Origin: UBA4736 sp002404015
GTDB lineage: Bacteria; Chloroflexota; Dormibacteria; Dormibacterales; Dormibacteraceae
Reading direction: 5' to 3'
DNA length: 64,000 bases
Assembly (NCBI GenBank): GCA_036747295.1
Contig: DAIOCN010000006.1
Location: 1-64,000, forward strand
Shown: piece after piece, positions 40,356 through 49,283 of the stretch
How the letters are laid out: each line of letters opens with the position of its first letter
Numbering within the stretch: the stretch's first letter is position 1
Program-made: the position numbers and the translations under genes
The notes under the pieces: generated by a model
The model's database searches: none
What the model saw: the letters and a program-made list of their open reading frames with translations, nothing else
Told to the model about the DNA's origin: nothing

Positions 40356-41687
40356 TCAGCCGGGCAGCGGGGGCGGGTGGGAGTCGGCCCACCGCGAAAG
40401 GGCCGCGGCCTGCCTGGCCACCGTCGCCGCCCGGCGCCCGGCGTTCAGTTTTCGCAGACCCAGCGAGTGGGCGGCGTCCCAGGGCGGCGTGTGCCGGCCC
40501 CGGCGCACGGCCTCCCCCACCTGCCGGTGGGCCTGCCGGAACGCCGTGCCGCCGGCGACCAGCTGCTCGGCCGTGTCGGTGGCGAGCAGGTCGGGGTCCG
40601 CGGCCGCCGCGGCCAGGCGCTCGCGGTCGAACTCCAGGCGGCCCACCAGCAGGGTCGCGGCCTCGACGCACTCGATCGCGTTGTGCACGCCCGCGAAGAG
40701 CGCCACTTTGTCCTCCTGCAGGTCGCGGTCGTAGGCAAGCGGCAGGCCCTTCAGCACGGTCGCCAGGGCCGTGAACGCCCCCAGTGCCCGCCCGCTGCGT
40801 CCGCGCAGCAGCTCGGCGATGTCCGGGTTCCGCTTCTGGGGCATGATGCTCGACCCGGTTGCGATCTCGTCCCCCAGCCGCAGGAAGCCGAACTCGGACG
40901 TCGCCCAGAGCACGACGTCCTCGCCCAGCCGGCTGATGTGGATCCCGACTGTGACGCAGGCATACAGGAGGTCCAATGCGAAGTCACGGTCGGCCACGGC
41001 GTCCATCGAGTTCTGCGTCAATCGGGAAAAGCCCAGCTCCTTCGCGACCAGGTCCCGCTGGAGAGGCAGGGTGCTGCCGGCCAGGGCCCCTGAGCCAAGC
41101 GGCATGGCGTCGGCCGCGTCGTAGGCGTGGCGCGCCCGCTCCGCGTCGCGCAGCAGCGCCTCGGCGTGGGCCAGCAGGTGGTGGCCGACCGTGACCGGCT
41201 GGGCCCGCTGAAGATGCGTGTAGCCCGGCATCGGCCAATCGGCGTGGCGGCGCGCCTGCGCCGCCAGGGACTCCACGAGGAGGGCCAGGTTGCCGATCAG
41301 CGCAGCCGCGGCGAGCCGGCTGAACAGCCGGAGGTCGAGGGCGACCTGGTCGTTGCGCGAGCGACCGGCGTGCAGCCGCTCGCCGGCGTCGGGCACCAGC
41401 TCCGTGAGGCGGCGCTCGACCGCGGTGTGGATGTCCTCGTCGCTGGCCTTGAAGGCGAAGCGGCCGGCTCGGAGCTCGCCCAGGACCTGGCCCAGTCCCT
41501 TCTCCACGGCCCGCAGCTGGCCCTTCGTGAGCAGGCCGGCCGCCGCCAGGCCGCGGGCGTGGGCGATGGAGCCGGCCACGTCGAACTCAGCCAGCTCGAA
41601 GTCCACGTCGAGCGAGGAGGCAAAGGCCTCCAGCTCCGGCAGCAGGCCCTTCTTGAAGCGGGACCCCCAGAGCTTGCCCTTGGTCAG
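40356..41687 (-). CDS. argH: Argininosuccinate lyase, probable CTG start
   Basis: 443 aa. The N-terminal family motif KLWGSRF, the HAGRSRNDQVALDLRLF block and the signature GSSIMPQKRNPDIAELLRG are all present; it splits argininosuccinate into arginine and fumarate. The only start that keeps the KLWGSRF motif is a CTG at 41687, which overlaps the argG stop as CTGA and has AAGAGG 9 nt upstream; no ATG, GTG or TTG exists before the motif after the argG stop. The next GTG would delete the first conserved block. Confidence 0.9.
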   Translation of the reverse strand: MTKGKLWGSRFKKGLLPELEAFASSLDVDFELAEFDVAGSIAHARGLAAAGLLTKGQLRAVEKGLGQVLGELRAGRFAFKASDEDIHTAVERRLTELVPDAGERLHAGRSRNDQVALDLRLFSRLAAAALIGNLALLVESLAAQARRHADWPMPGYTHLQRAQPVTVGHHLLAHAEALLRDAERARHAYDAADAMPLGSGALAGSTLPLQRDLVAKELGFSRLTQNSMDAVADRDFALDLLYACVTVGIHISRLGEDVVLWATSEFGFLRLGDEIATGSSIMPQKRNPDIAELLRGRSGRALGAFTALATVLKGLPLAYDRDLQEDKVALFAGVHNAIECVEAATLLVGRLEFDRERLAAAAADPDLLATDTAEQLVAGGTAFRQAHRQVGEAVRRGRHTPPWDAAHSLGLRKLNAGRRAATVARQAAALSRWADSHPPPLPG

Positions 41688-42937
41688 GGCGTGAGCCTCT
41701 TCGCGTCGGGCGGCACCAGCTTCGAAAGGTCGAGAGCTGAGAGCCGGCCCTGGACCTCGGCGGCGGTCCGCACGCTCAGCCCCCAGAGCTTGATGAAGCC
41801 GGCGGCGGCGCCCTGGTCGAACTGGTCGCCGCGGCCGTACGTCGCCAGCTCCATCCGGTAGAGCTGGTCCGGCGCCTTGCGCCCGACCACCATCGAGTGG
41901 CCCCTGTAGAGCTTGAGCCGGACGTCGCCGCTGACGTGACGCTGAGTGTGGGCGACGAAGGCGTACAGCGCCTCCCGCAGCGGGCTGAACCAGAGCCCGT
42001 CGTAGACCATCTGGGCCCACTGCTGGGAGACCACGTCCTTGAAGCGGGCCACGTCCTTGGTGAGGGTGATGTCCTCGAGCGCCTGGTGCGCCTGCAGCAA
42101 AAGGACGGCGGCCGGCGCCTCGTAGATCTCCCGCGACTTGATGCCGATCAGCCGGTTCTCGAGGTGGTCGATGCGCCCCACCCCGCTCTCGCCGCCCAGC
42201 TTGTTGAGCGTCTCCACCATCTCGACGGCGGGCACCGGCCGGCCGTCCAGGGTGATTGGCATGCCCTCCTTGAAGCCGATCTCGACGTACGCCGCTTCGG
42301 CGGGGGCTCGCTCCGGCTCCACTGTCCACTCGTAAACGTCGGGAGGCGGCTCGGCCCAGGGATCCTCCAGGATCCCGGCCTCGATCGAACGGCCCCAGAG
42401 GTTCTCGTCGGTCGAGTACGGGGAGTCCACCGTGGCCGGCACCTCGATGCCGTGCTCGCGGGCGTACTCGATCTCGTCGTCCCGATTCATCCCCCACTCG
42501 CGCACGGGCGCGACCACCTTCAGCTCGGGCGCCAGCGCGGCCGTCGTGACGTCGAAGCGGACCTGGTCGTTGCCCTTGCCGGTGCAGCCGTGGGCGATCC
42601 CCTGGGCCCCCTCCCGGCGGGCGATCTCGACCATCATGGCCGCGATCAGGGGCCGCCCCAGCGCGGTCGCCAGCGGGTACTCCTTCTCGTACACGGCCCC
42701 CGCTTGCAGCGCGGGCCAGACGAAGTCCCGGATGAAAGGCACCTTGCCGTCGACGACGTAGGCGGCGACGGCGCCGACCCGCAGGGCCCGCTGCTGGATG
42801 GCGGTAAGGTCCTTCTTCTCGCCCAGGTCGATCGTGAGCGCCACCACGTCGTAGCCCTTGTCCTTCAGCCAGCGGATGGCGACCGAGGTGTCCAGGCCGC
42901 CGGAGTAGGCCAGCACCAGCTTCTCGCGATCAGGCAT
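41684..42937 (-). CDS. argG: Argininosuccinate synthase
   Basis: 417 aa, normal length. The N-terminal PP-loop ATP pyrophosphatase motif reads AYSGGLDTSVAI; HGCTGKGNDQVRF and PYSTDENLWGRS are family blocks for citrulline and aspartate binding. It condenses citrulline with aspartate using ATP. ATG 42937 lies inside the end of argR (8-nt overlap), and its stop overlaps the argH start. Citrulline must come from an ornithine carbamoyltransferase encoded elsewhere. Confidence 0.96.
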   Translation of the reverse strand: MPDREKLVLAYSGGLDTSVAIRWLKDKGYDVVALTIDLGEKKDLTAIQQRALRVGAVAAYVVDGKVPFIRDFVWPALQAGAVYEKEYPLATALGRPLIAAMMVEIARREGAQGIAHGCTGKGNDQVRFDVTTAALAPELKVVAPVREWGMNRDDEIEYAREHGIEVPATVDSPYSTDENLWGRSIEAGILEDPWAEPPPDVYEWTVEPERAPAEAAYVEIGFKEGMPITLDGRPVPAVEMVETLNKLGGESGVGRIDHLENRLIGIKSREIYEAPAAVLLLQAHQALEDITLTKDVARFKDVVSQQWAQMVYDGLWFSPLREALYAFVAHTQRHVSGDVRLKLYRGHSMVVGRKAPDQLYRMELATYGRGDQFDQGAAAGFIKLWGLSVRTAAEVQGRLSALDLSKLVPPDAKRLTP

Positions 42938-43337
42938 TCAGCAGCCTCCGCAGGGCCGTGGCGGCAGCGGGGTCGGCGAGCACGACGACGATCGTATCGT
43001 CCCCGGCAACCGTGCCGGCCACGCCCTCCAGGCCGGCGTTGTCGATCGCGTACGCGACCAGGTTTGCCGTCCCCGGCGGCGTCTTGACCACGGCCAGGAA
43101 GTGCACGACCGTCATCTCCAGAACCAGCCCGGGCGGGAAGGTTTCGCCGTTCTCGGGACGGTAGCCGGTCGGCGTCCGCACCAGGCCCAGCTCCTGGATG
43201 TCGCGGGAGACGGTGGCCTGCGTCGCCGCCACGCCCAGCGAGGCCAGGGCCGCCGCCAGCTCCTGCTGGCTTCGGATGGTGTTGCGGTGGACCAGCTCGA
43301 GGATGGCAGCCTGGCGCCGCTGCTTGGTCTCGGTCAC
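42930..43337 (-). CDS. argR: Arginine repressor
   Basis: 135 aa. N-terminal winged helix with QELAAALASLGVAATQATVSRDIQELGL, where SRD is the signature of ArgR recognition helices; C-terminal oligomerisation and arginine-binding domain with GTVAGDDTIVVVLAD. In the presence of arginine it forms hexamers that bind ARG boxes. GTG 43337 overlaps the argD stop (GTGA). The candidate target is the TGCATAA repeat upstream of argC, the first gene of this operon, giving autoregulation. Confidence 0.93.
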   Translation of the reverse strand: MTETKQRRQAAILELVHRNTIRSQQELAAALASLGVAATQATVSRDIQELGLVRTPTGYRPENGETFPPGLVLEMTVVHFLAVVKTPPGTANLVAYAIDNAGLEGVAGTVAGDDTIVVVLADPAAATALRRLLNA

Positions 43338-44518
43338 CGGGCCAGCTGGGCGCGTTTCATGGCCGCGCCGGCCTCGTCGATCTCGGCGGCGGTGAGTATC
43401 AGCGGCGGCACCAACCGCAGCGTGTTGTCGTCCACCGCGTTCACGACGACGCCCTCCTCGAGGCAGCGCAGCTGGAAATCCTTGGCCACCGGCTCTTCGA
43501 ACACGGCAGCCTGCATCAGCCCCAGGCCGCGGACCTCCTTGACCCCGTCCAGGTCCTGGAGGATGCCCTGCAGCAGGTCGCCCATCTCGGCCGCGTGTCC
43601 GACCAGCCCCTCCTCCTCGACGGCTCGGAGGACGGCCAGCGCCGCGGTGCAGGCCAGGGGGTTGCCGCCGAATGTGGAGCCGTGGTCGCCCAGCTCGAAG
43701 ACGTCCGCGCGGGGGGCGGCCAGGCAGGCGCCGATGGGCACCCCGCCGCCCAGCCCCTTGGCCAGCGTCATGACGTCGGGGACGACGCCGCTGTGCTGGT
43801 GCGCGAACCAGCGGCCGGTACGGCCGAGCCCGGTTTGCACCTCGTCGAAGATCAGCAGCAGGTTCTGCTCGTCGCACCACGCGCGAACCCCCTCGAGATA
43901 GCCGGGGGCGGCCGGGATGACCCCGATCTCGCCCATCACCGGTTCCAGCATCACCGCCGCCGTCTGCGCGTCGGTGGCCGCCTTCAACGCCCCCAGATCG
44001 TTGAACGGGACGTGGAGGAAGCCCTCTGGCAGCGGCGCGAACGGGGCCGAGTACTTGGCCTGGCCGCCGGCCGTGACGGCGGCCAGCGTGCGGCCATGGA
44101 AGGAGCCCTCGGCGGTGATGATCTTGAAGGCGCCGTCGCGGTTGAGGCGCCCCCACTTGTGGGCGATCTTGATGGCCGCCTCGTTGGCCTCGGCGCCGCT
44201 GTTGGCGAAGAAGACGCGCGAGGGGAAGGAAAGCTCGACCAGGCGCTGGGCCAGCTCCACCTGGGGCTCGCTGTAGTACAGGTTCGAGGTGTGGATCAGT
44301 TTCGTGGACTGCTGCGCGAGCGCCGCCGCCACCGCCGGGTGGGAGTGGCCGAGGAGGTTCACGGCGATGCCGGCCACCAGGTCCAGGTACTGCTTTCCAT
44401 CGGCGTCCTGCACGCGGCAGCCGTGGCCTTCGACAAAAGTCACCGGCAGGCGCTTGAAGGTGCCCATGACGTACTTGTGCTCGCGCTCTTCCAGGGTCTC
44501 CGTCCTCGTCTCACTCAT
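43334..44518 (-). CDS. argD: Acetylornithine aminotransferase
   Basis: 394 aa, class III PLP aminotransferase. The PLP Lys is in MTLAKGLGGGVPIGA, and FFANSGAEANEAAIK and IFDEVQTGLGRTG are the diagnostic blocks. It converts N-acetylglutamate semialdehyde to N-acetylornithine. ATG 44518 overlaps the argB stop (ATGA). In comparable actinobacterial clusters argF lies between argD and argR; here argR follows directly. Confidence 0.93.
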   Translation of the reverse strand: MSETRTETLEEREHKYVMGTFKRLPVTFVEGHGCRVQDADGKQYLDLVAGIAVNLLGHSHPAVAAALAQQSTKLIHTSNLYYSEPQVELAQRLVELSFPSRVFFANSGAEANEAAIKIAHKWGRLNRDGAFKIITAEGSFHGRTLAAVTAGGQAKYSAPFAPLPEGFLHVPFNDLGALKAATDAQTAAVMLEPVMGEIGVIPAAPGYLEGVRAWCDEQNLLLIFDEVQTGLGRTGRWFAHQHSGVVPDVMTLAKGLGGGVPIGACLAAPRADVFELGDHGSTFGGNPLACTAALAVLRAVEEEGLVGHAAEMGDLLQGILQDLDGVKEVRGLGLMQAAVFEEPVAKDFQLRCLEEGVVVNAVDDNTLRLVPPLILTAAEIDEAGAAMKRAQLAR

Positions 44519-45351
44519 GGCGTGACCATTGTTCCAATACCTGCCTCCGTGAACAGCTCCAGCAGCAGCGAGTGCGCCGTCCGCCCATCGATGATGTGGG
44601 CGTAGGGCACCACGTCGAGCGAGCGCAGGCAGGCCTGCAGCTTGGGGATCATCCCGCCGCTGACCTGGCCGCTGGAGATCATCTCCTCGGCCGCCGCCCG
44701 CTTGATCTCGGTCACCACCCGCTGGTCCCGGCCGAGCACGCCCGGCACGTCCGTCAGCAGGATCAGCTTGGCCGCTCCCAGCGCGACCGCCACCTCGGCC
44801 GCGACCGTGTCGGCGTTGATGTTGTAGGCGTTGCCGTCATAGCCGAGGCCGATCGAGGCGATCACCGGGACGTAGCCGCGCTCGACCAGCGCGGTGATCG
44901 GCTCGGGGTTGATGTGGGTGACCCGGCCCACGAAGCCCAGGTCCGAGTCCAGCGCTTCGGCGATGATGCTGGGCCCGTCTTCCCCGCTCATGCCGACCGC
45001 CTGGCCGCCGAGCCGGTTGAGGGTCGCGACCAGGTCCGGGTTCACCTTCCCGGTCAGGACCATCTTCACGACCTCCATCGTCTTGGCGTCGGTGACCCGG
45101 AGCCCGTTGCGGAACTCGGCGCTAATGCCCAGCCTCTCGCTCATGGCGGTGATCTCGGGGCCGCCCCCGTGCACCAGCACGGGCAGCATCCCGACGTAGC
45201 GCAGCAGCACCACGTCGAGCAGGGTCTCCTCCTTGCGCTGCTCGATGGCGTTGCCCCCCACCTTGACCACGACGATCTGGCCGTGGAATCGGCGGATGTA
45301 CGGCAGCGCCTCCACCAGCACCTTGGCTCGGTCGGTGACCTCGATCGTCAC
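44515..45351 (-). CDS. argB: Acetylglutamate kinase
   Basis: 278 aa, amino-acid kinase fold. VVVKVGGNAI and VLVHGGGPEI are the phosphate-binding glycine loops, NINADTVAAEVA binds nucleotide, and LLTDVPGVLG follows. It phosphorylates N-acetylglutamate and in many bacteria is feedback-inhibited by arginine; the N-terminal extension seen here (~25 residues before VVVKVGG) is the part linked to hexamer formation in the inhibited type. GTG 45351 overlaps the argJ stop. Confidence 0.94.
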   Translation of the reverse strand: MTIEVTDRAKVLVEALPYIRRFHGQIVVVKVGGNAIEQRKEETLLDVVLLRYVGMLPVLVHGGGPEITAMSERLGISAEFRNGLRVTDAKTMEVVKMVLTGKVNPDLVATLNRLGGQAVGMSGEDGPSIIAEALDSDLGFVGRVTHINPEPITALVERGYVPVIASIGLGYDGNAYNINADTVAAEVAVALGAAKLILLTDVPGVLGRDQRVVTEIKRAAAEEMISSGQVSGGMIPKLQACLRSLDVVPYAHIIDGRTAHSLLLELFTEAGIGTMVTP

Positions 45352-46577
45352 GTCGTGTAGTCGGCGTTGATTCGGACGTACTCCGCCGATAGGTCGCAGC
45401 CCCAGGCCTCGGCAGTGCCCTGGCCCAGGCCGAGGTCGGCGGCGATCTCGATCTCGGGCTCTTCGAACACCTTCCGGATCGCGTGCAGGTCGGCGTCGAC
45501 GCCGGCGCCCCTGGCGAAGACAGTGACTCCGCCGACCCTGACGGTCAGCGTGTCGATCGCGAGGTCGGAGCCGCTGTAGCCGAGCGCGCATACGATGCGG
45601 CCCCAGTTGGGATCGCCCCCGTGGACGGCTGCCTTGACCAGGCTGCTGGAGGCGACCGCCCTGGCCGCCAGCCGCGCCTCCACGTCATCGGCGGCCCCAC
45701 TCACCCGCACGGTCATCAGCTTGGTCGCCCCTTCGCCGTCCTTGGCGATGGCCCTGGCCAGCCGCCGCGAGACGTCCAGGATGGCCGCCTCCAACGCGTC
45801 CGACTCCGGGGTTCCGGGTGCCACCGGGCGGTTGCCGGCCGCGCCGTTGGCGAGGATCAGGAAGGTGTCGTTGGTTGAGCTGTCGCCGTCCACGGTCACC
45901 TGGTTGAAACTGCGGTCGGCGATCCGCTTGACCGCAGCGGCCACCCAGCCTGCCTCGACGGCGGCGTCGGTGGTGACGTAGGCGAGCATCGTCGCCATGT
46001 TGGGGTGGATCATCCCCGAGCCCTTGCACATGCCGCCCACCCGCACCGCGACGTCGCCGATGCGAACGTCCAGCTGGGCGGTCTTGGGGACGGTGTCGGT
46101 CGTCATGATCGCCTCCGCCGCCTTGACGCCGTTGCCGGGCGACAGCTTGACCGTGGCCTCCGCGATCCCCCGCTTGACCGCCTCCATCGGCATGAATCGA
46201 CCGATCACCCCCGTGGTGCCGACCAGCACCTGGCTGGGTTCCAGGTCGAGGCGGTCGGCCGCCCACTTCGCCATCTGGAGGGCGTCCTTGAAGCCCTGGG
46301 CGCCCGTGCAGGCGTTGGCGTTGCCGGAGAGGACGACCAACGCCTGGACCTTGTTCGGCTGCAGGTGCAGCTGGTCGATAACCACGGACGCGCTCTTCAC
46401 CTTGTTGGTTGTGAAGACACCGCCCGCGTCACAGACGGAGTCGCTGGCGATCACCGCGAGGTCGTCTCGGACGCCGGTGGGGAGAGCCGAGGCCCCCGCC
46501 GTGAAGGCCTTGATGCCGCAGGCGGCGGTGCCCGCGCGCCAGCCCTGGGGTGCGGTCAGGCCGCCGGTCACGGCCAC
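45348..46577 (-). CDS. argJ: Glutamate N-acetyltransferase / amino-acid N-acetyltransferase
   Basis: 409 aa, an Ntn-type self-cleaving enzyme. The cleavage region is KGSGMIHPNMATMLAYVTTDA, with autolysis expected before the Thr of MAT-ML. It transfers acetyl from acetylornithine to glutamate (and possibly from acetyl-CoA), so the acetyl group is recycled and no ArgE is needed. GTG 46577 has GGAGGG 9 nt upstream and lies within the end of argC; a second GTG at 46571 forms a GTGA overlap and is also possible. Confidence 0.93.
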   Translation of the reverse strand: MAVTGGLTAPQGWRAGTAACGIKAFTAGASALPTGVRDDLAVIASDSVCDAGGVFTTNKVKSASVVIDQLHLQPNKVQALVVLSGNANACTGAQGFKDALQMAKWAADRLDLEPSQVLVGTTGVIGRFMPMEAVKRGIAEATVKLSPGNGVKAAEAIMTTDTVPKTAQLDVRIGDVAVRVGGMCKGSGMIHPNMATMLAYVTTDAAVEAGWVAAAVKRIADRSFNQVTVDGDSSTNDTFLILANGAAGNRPVAPGTPESDALEAAILDVSRRLARAIAKDGEGATKLMTVRVSGAADDVEARLAARAVASSSLVKAAVHGGDPNWGRIVCALGYSGSDLAIDTLTVRVGGVTVFARGAGVDADLHAIRKVFEEPEIEIAADLGLGQGTAEAWGCDLSAEYVRINADYTT

Positions 46578-47578
46578 TGTAAGGGTCCCTCCAGCCCGGC
46601 GGTGCGGGGCAGCCCGAAGGCGATGTTGAAGCACTCCACACCCTGCCCGGAGGCGCCTTTGACCAGGTTGTCGAGGGCCGCGGTCACGATCGCCTTCTGG
46701 CCCTGTGCGGCCACGTTGATGACGCAGTGGTTGGTGTGGCTGACCAGCTTGGTGGCGGGCGTCTCGGGGACCAGCCGGGTGAAGGGCTGGCCCTGGTAGA
46801 ACTCCAGGTACGCCTCCTGCAGCTGCTCCAGTGGCCCCTTGAGATCGAAGTAGCAGGTGTCCAGGATCCCGCGCACCATGGGGACCAGGTGGGTCAGGAA
46901 CGTGATGCGCGGGCCTTGCCCGCCCTCCGCCAGGCCGCTCAGCTCCTGGACCAGCTCGGGATGGTGGCGGTGGCCGGCCAGGTTGTAGGCGTGGACGGAC
47001 TCGTTGACCTCGGCGAAGTGGGTGCCCAGGCCGACGGTGCGGCCCGCGCCGGACACTCCCGACTTGGCGTCAACCACAACGTCCGACCCGACCAGCCCAG
47101 CCGCCACGGCGGGTGCCAGGGCCAGGATTGCCGCGGTCGAGTAGCAGCCGGGAACGGCCACCAGGTCGGCCTCGCGGATCTCCTCCTCGTGCAGCTCGGG
47201 CAGCCCGAAGACGGCCCTGCCCAGAAGGCCCGGGAGGGGATGCTCCTGCTTGTACCAGGTGGGATAGAGGGCGGGGTCCTTGAGTCGGAAGTCGGCGCTC
47301 ATGTCGATCACGCGAACGCCGGCGTCGAGCCAGCCCTGGACCTTGCCGGCGCCGACGTTGTGGGGCAGGCAGCTGAAGATGACCTCAGCCTGCCAGGGGT
47401 CGGGCTCCTCCAGGAAGACGCCTCGCGCGTCGAGCAGCGGGAAGACGTGCGACCAGGACTTGCCCGCGTGGGAGCGGGAGGTGAGCTGGACCAGCTCCAC
47501 GTCGGGGTGCCGCGCCAACAGGTTCACAGCCGTCATGCCGGCGTACCCGTTGGCCCCCGCGACCACAGCCTTGATCAT
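46568..47578 (-). CDS. argC: N-acetyl-gamma-glutamyl-phosphate reductase
   Basis: 336 aa. N-terminal Rossmann motif VAGANGYAGM, active-site Cys in VAVPGCYSTAA, and the catalytic His in GHRHHPEL. It reduces N-acetylglutamyl phosphate with NADPH. ATG 47578 (MIKAVVAG) is preferred over an in-frame ATG two codons earlier. It is the first gene of the arg operon and the ARG-box-like repeats sit immediately upstream. Confidence 0.95.
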   Translation of the reverse strand: MIKAVVAGANGYAGMTAVNLLARHPDVELVQLTSRSHAGKSWSHVFPLLDARGVFLEEPDPWQAEVIFSCLPHNVGAGKVQGWLDAGVRVIDMSADFRLKDPALYPTWYKQEHPLPGLLGRAVFGLPELHEEEIREADLVAVPGCYSTAAILALAPAVAAGLVGSDVVVDAKSGVSGAGRTVGLGTHFAEVNESVHAYNLAGHRHHPELVQELSGLAEGGQGPRITFLTHLVPMVRGILDTCYFDLKGPLEQLQEAYLEFYQGQPFTRLVPETPATKLVSHTNHCVINVAAQGQKAIVTAALDNLVKGASGQGVECFNIAFGLPRTAGLEGPLQWP

Positions 47579-47583
47579 TTGCA

Positions 47584-47612
47584 TGCATAAACATACAGGT
47601 ATTCCTGCATAA
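47584..47612 (-). promoter_or_regulatory. ARG-box-like direct repeats upstream of argC
   Basis: TGCATAA (plus-strand reading) occurs at 47584-47590 and 47606-47612, 22 bp apart, in the 50-bp A+T-rich gap before argC. TGCAT-type half sites resemble ArgR operators, and argR is in the same operon. Confidence 0.55.
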
Positions 47613-47630
47613 CTATCCGGGCCAGGACTC

Positions 47631-47936
47631 CTAGTCGGGCTCGTTGAAGAAGCAGCTCACGGCGCCCGTGTGGCAGGCCGGCCCGTGGGGGCGGGCCCGC
47701 AGCAGCACCGCGTCGAGGTCGCAGTCCAGCCGGACCTCGACCACCTCCAGGTAGTTGCCGGAGGTGGCGCCCTTCTCCCAGAGCCCGCGGGTCCGGGAAT
47801 GGAACCAGGCCCGCCCGGTGTCGCGTGTCTTCGACCAGGCCGCCTCATCCATGTAGGCCAGCATCAGCACCTGGCCGGTCTCGGAGTCCTGCACGACCGC
47901 CGGCACCAGCCCCTTCGAGAAGTCGGGAAGGCTCAT
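47631..47936 (-). CDS. hisI: Phosphoribosyl-AMP cyclohydrolase
   Basis: 101 aa, the stand-alone HisI type without the HisE domain. The zinc/active-site Cys motifs are RLDCDLDA and GPACHTGAVSCFF. It opens the adenine ring of phosphoribosyl-AMP, the third step of histidine synthesis. ATG 47936 overlaps the hisF stop (ATGA). It is the last gene of the his operon; the HisE pyrophosphatase it depends on is not nearby. Confidence 0.93.
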   Translation of the reverse strand: MSLPDFSKGLVPAVVQDSETGQVLMLAYMDEAAWSKTRDTGRAWFHSRTRGLWEKGATSGNYLEVVEVRLDCDLDAVLLRARPHGPACHTGAVSCFFNEPD

Positions 47937-48694
47937 GTCCTGATCTCCAAACCGCGGCCGGCCAGCTCCGATTTCACCTGCCGGATGCCGACCTCGCCGA
48001 AATGGAAGATCGAGGCCGCCAGGGCCGCCTCGGCGCCGCCCGTGGTGAGCGCCTCGTACATGTGCGCCGAGCCGCCGGCGCCCCCCGAGGCGATCACCGG
48101 GAGCCGGACGGCCCCGCTCACGGCGGCCGTGAGCTCGAGGTCGTAGCCGTCGTGCGTCCCGTCGCGGTCCATCGACGTCAGCAGGATCTCCCCGGCGCCC
48201 ATGCGCTCCGCCTCGCGCGCCCACTCGACCGCGTCGCGGCCGGCCGGCCGCCGGCCCCCGTGGCTGTGCACCTCCCAGCCGGGCGCGTCCTCTCGGCGCT
48301 TGGCGTCGATGGCCACGACCACGCACTGAGAGCCGAAGATGTCGGCGCCCCGCCTGATCAGCTCCGGATCGGCGAGCGCCGCCGAGTTCACCGCCACCTT
48401 GTCCGCCCCGTGCGACAGCAGCTCCTGCATGTCGTCGACGGTCCGGACGCCACCGCCCACCGTGAGCGGGATGAACACCTGGTCGGCCGTCCTGGCCACC
48501 ACCTCGAGAAGGATCCGGCGCTCGTCGGAGGAGGCCGTGATGTCCAGGAAGACGAGCTCGTCGGCCCCTTGCTGGTCGTACCAGGCGGCCAGCTCGGCGG
48601 GGTCCCCGGCGTCGCGCAGCTCCACGAACCGAACACCCTTGACGACCCGCCCCGCGGTCACGTCGAGACAGGGGATGATGCGCTTAGCCGGCAC
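47933..48694 (-). CDS. hisF: Imidazole glycerol phosphate synthase, cyclase subunit
   Basis: 253 aa TIM barrel. Catalytic Asp11 is in CLDV and the second in VVVAIDAKR; phosphate-binding loops are VGGGVRT and ASGGAGG. With HisH it uses glutamine-derived ammonia to make imidazole glycerol phosphate and AICAR. GTG 48694 starts inside the end of hisH. In many clusters hisA separates hisH and hisF; here they are adjacent and overlap. Confidence 0.94.
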   Translation of the reverse strand: MPAKRIIPCLDVTAGRVVKGVRFVELRDAGDPAELAAWYDQQGADELVFLDITASSDERRILLEVVARTADQVFIPLTVGGGVRTVDDMQELLSHGADKVAVNSAALADPELIRRGADIFGSQCVVVAIDAKRREDAPGWEVHSHGGRRPAGRDAVEWAREAERMGAGEILLTSMDRDGTHDGYDLELTAAVSGAVRLPVIASGGAGGSAHMYEALTTGGAEAALAASIFHFGEVGIRQVKSELAGRGLEIRT

Positions 48695-49283
48695 CGCACA
48701 CGCTCAGGAAGTTGGCGTACACGCGGAGGCCGTCCGGCCCGCTCTTCTCGGGGTGGAACTGGGTCCCCATGACCGTCAGGCGGGCCGCCGCCGCCGCCGG
48801 CGAGTGCTCGGTCGTGCCCAGCACGTCGGGGCTGCCGGCCGGCGTGTAGGAGTGCACGAAGTAGAAGTAGGAGGAGTCGGCGATCCCCTCCCACAGGGGT
48901 GACCACTCCGCCTGCTTGACCCGGCACCATCCGATGACCGGCAGCCGGGCGCTGCCCTGGACCAGGTCCACCTTGCCGCGCAGTAGGCCCAGGCCCTCGT
49001 GGCGCCCGTGCTCGGAGGACTCCTCGAACATCAGCTGGTAGCCGAGACAGACGCCCATCAGCGGCTTGCCCCTCCGGGCCAGCTCCACCACCCCGCGGCC
49101 CAGGTTGCCGGACTCCAGCTTTCGCAGCGCCCAGGCGAAGGCTCCCACGCCCGGCAGCACCAGGCCGTTGGCGTGGGACAGGTCCTCGTAGTCGGCCGTG
49201 ATCCGGGGCTCGGCGCCCACGCTGAGCAGGGCCCGCTCCACGCTGCGCAGGTTGCCGACGCCGTAGTCGACGATTGCGATCAA
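48684..49283 (-). CDS. hisH: Imidazole glycerol phosphate synthase, glutaminase subunit
   Basis: 199 aa class I glutamine amidotransferase. The catalytic triad is Cys in MGVCLGYQLMFE and His/Glu in TQFHPEKSG; the oxyanion strand is VLPGVGAF. It supplies ammonia through the HisF barrel. The TTG at 49283 overlaps the hisB stop as TTGA; no better start exists upstream. Confidence 0.93.
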   Translation of the reverse strand: MIAIVDYGVGNLRSVERALLSVGAEPRITADYEDLSHANGLVLPGVGAFAWALRKLESGNLGRGVVELARRGKPLMGVCLGYQLMFEESSEHGRHEGLGLLRGKVDLVQGSARLPVIGWCRVKQAEWSPLWEGIADSSYFYFVHSYTPAGSPDVLGTTEHSPAAAAARLTVMGTQFHPEKSGPDGLRVYANFLSVCGAG

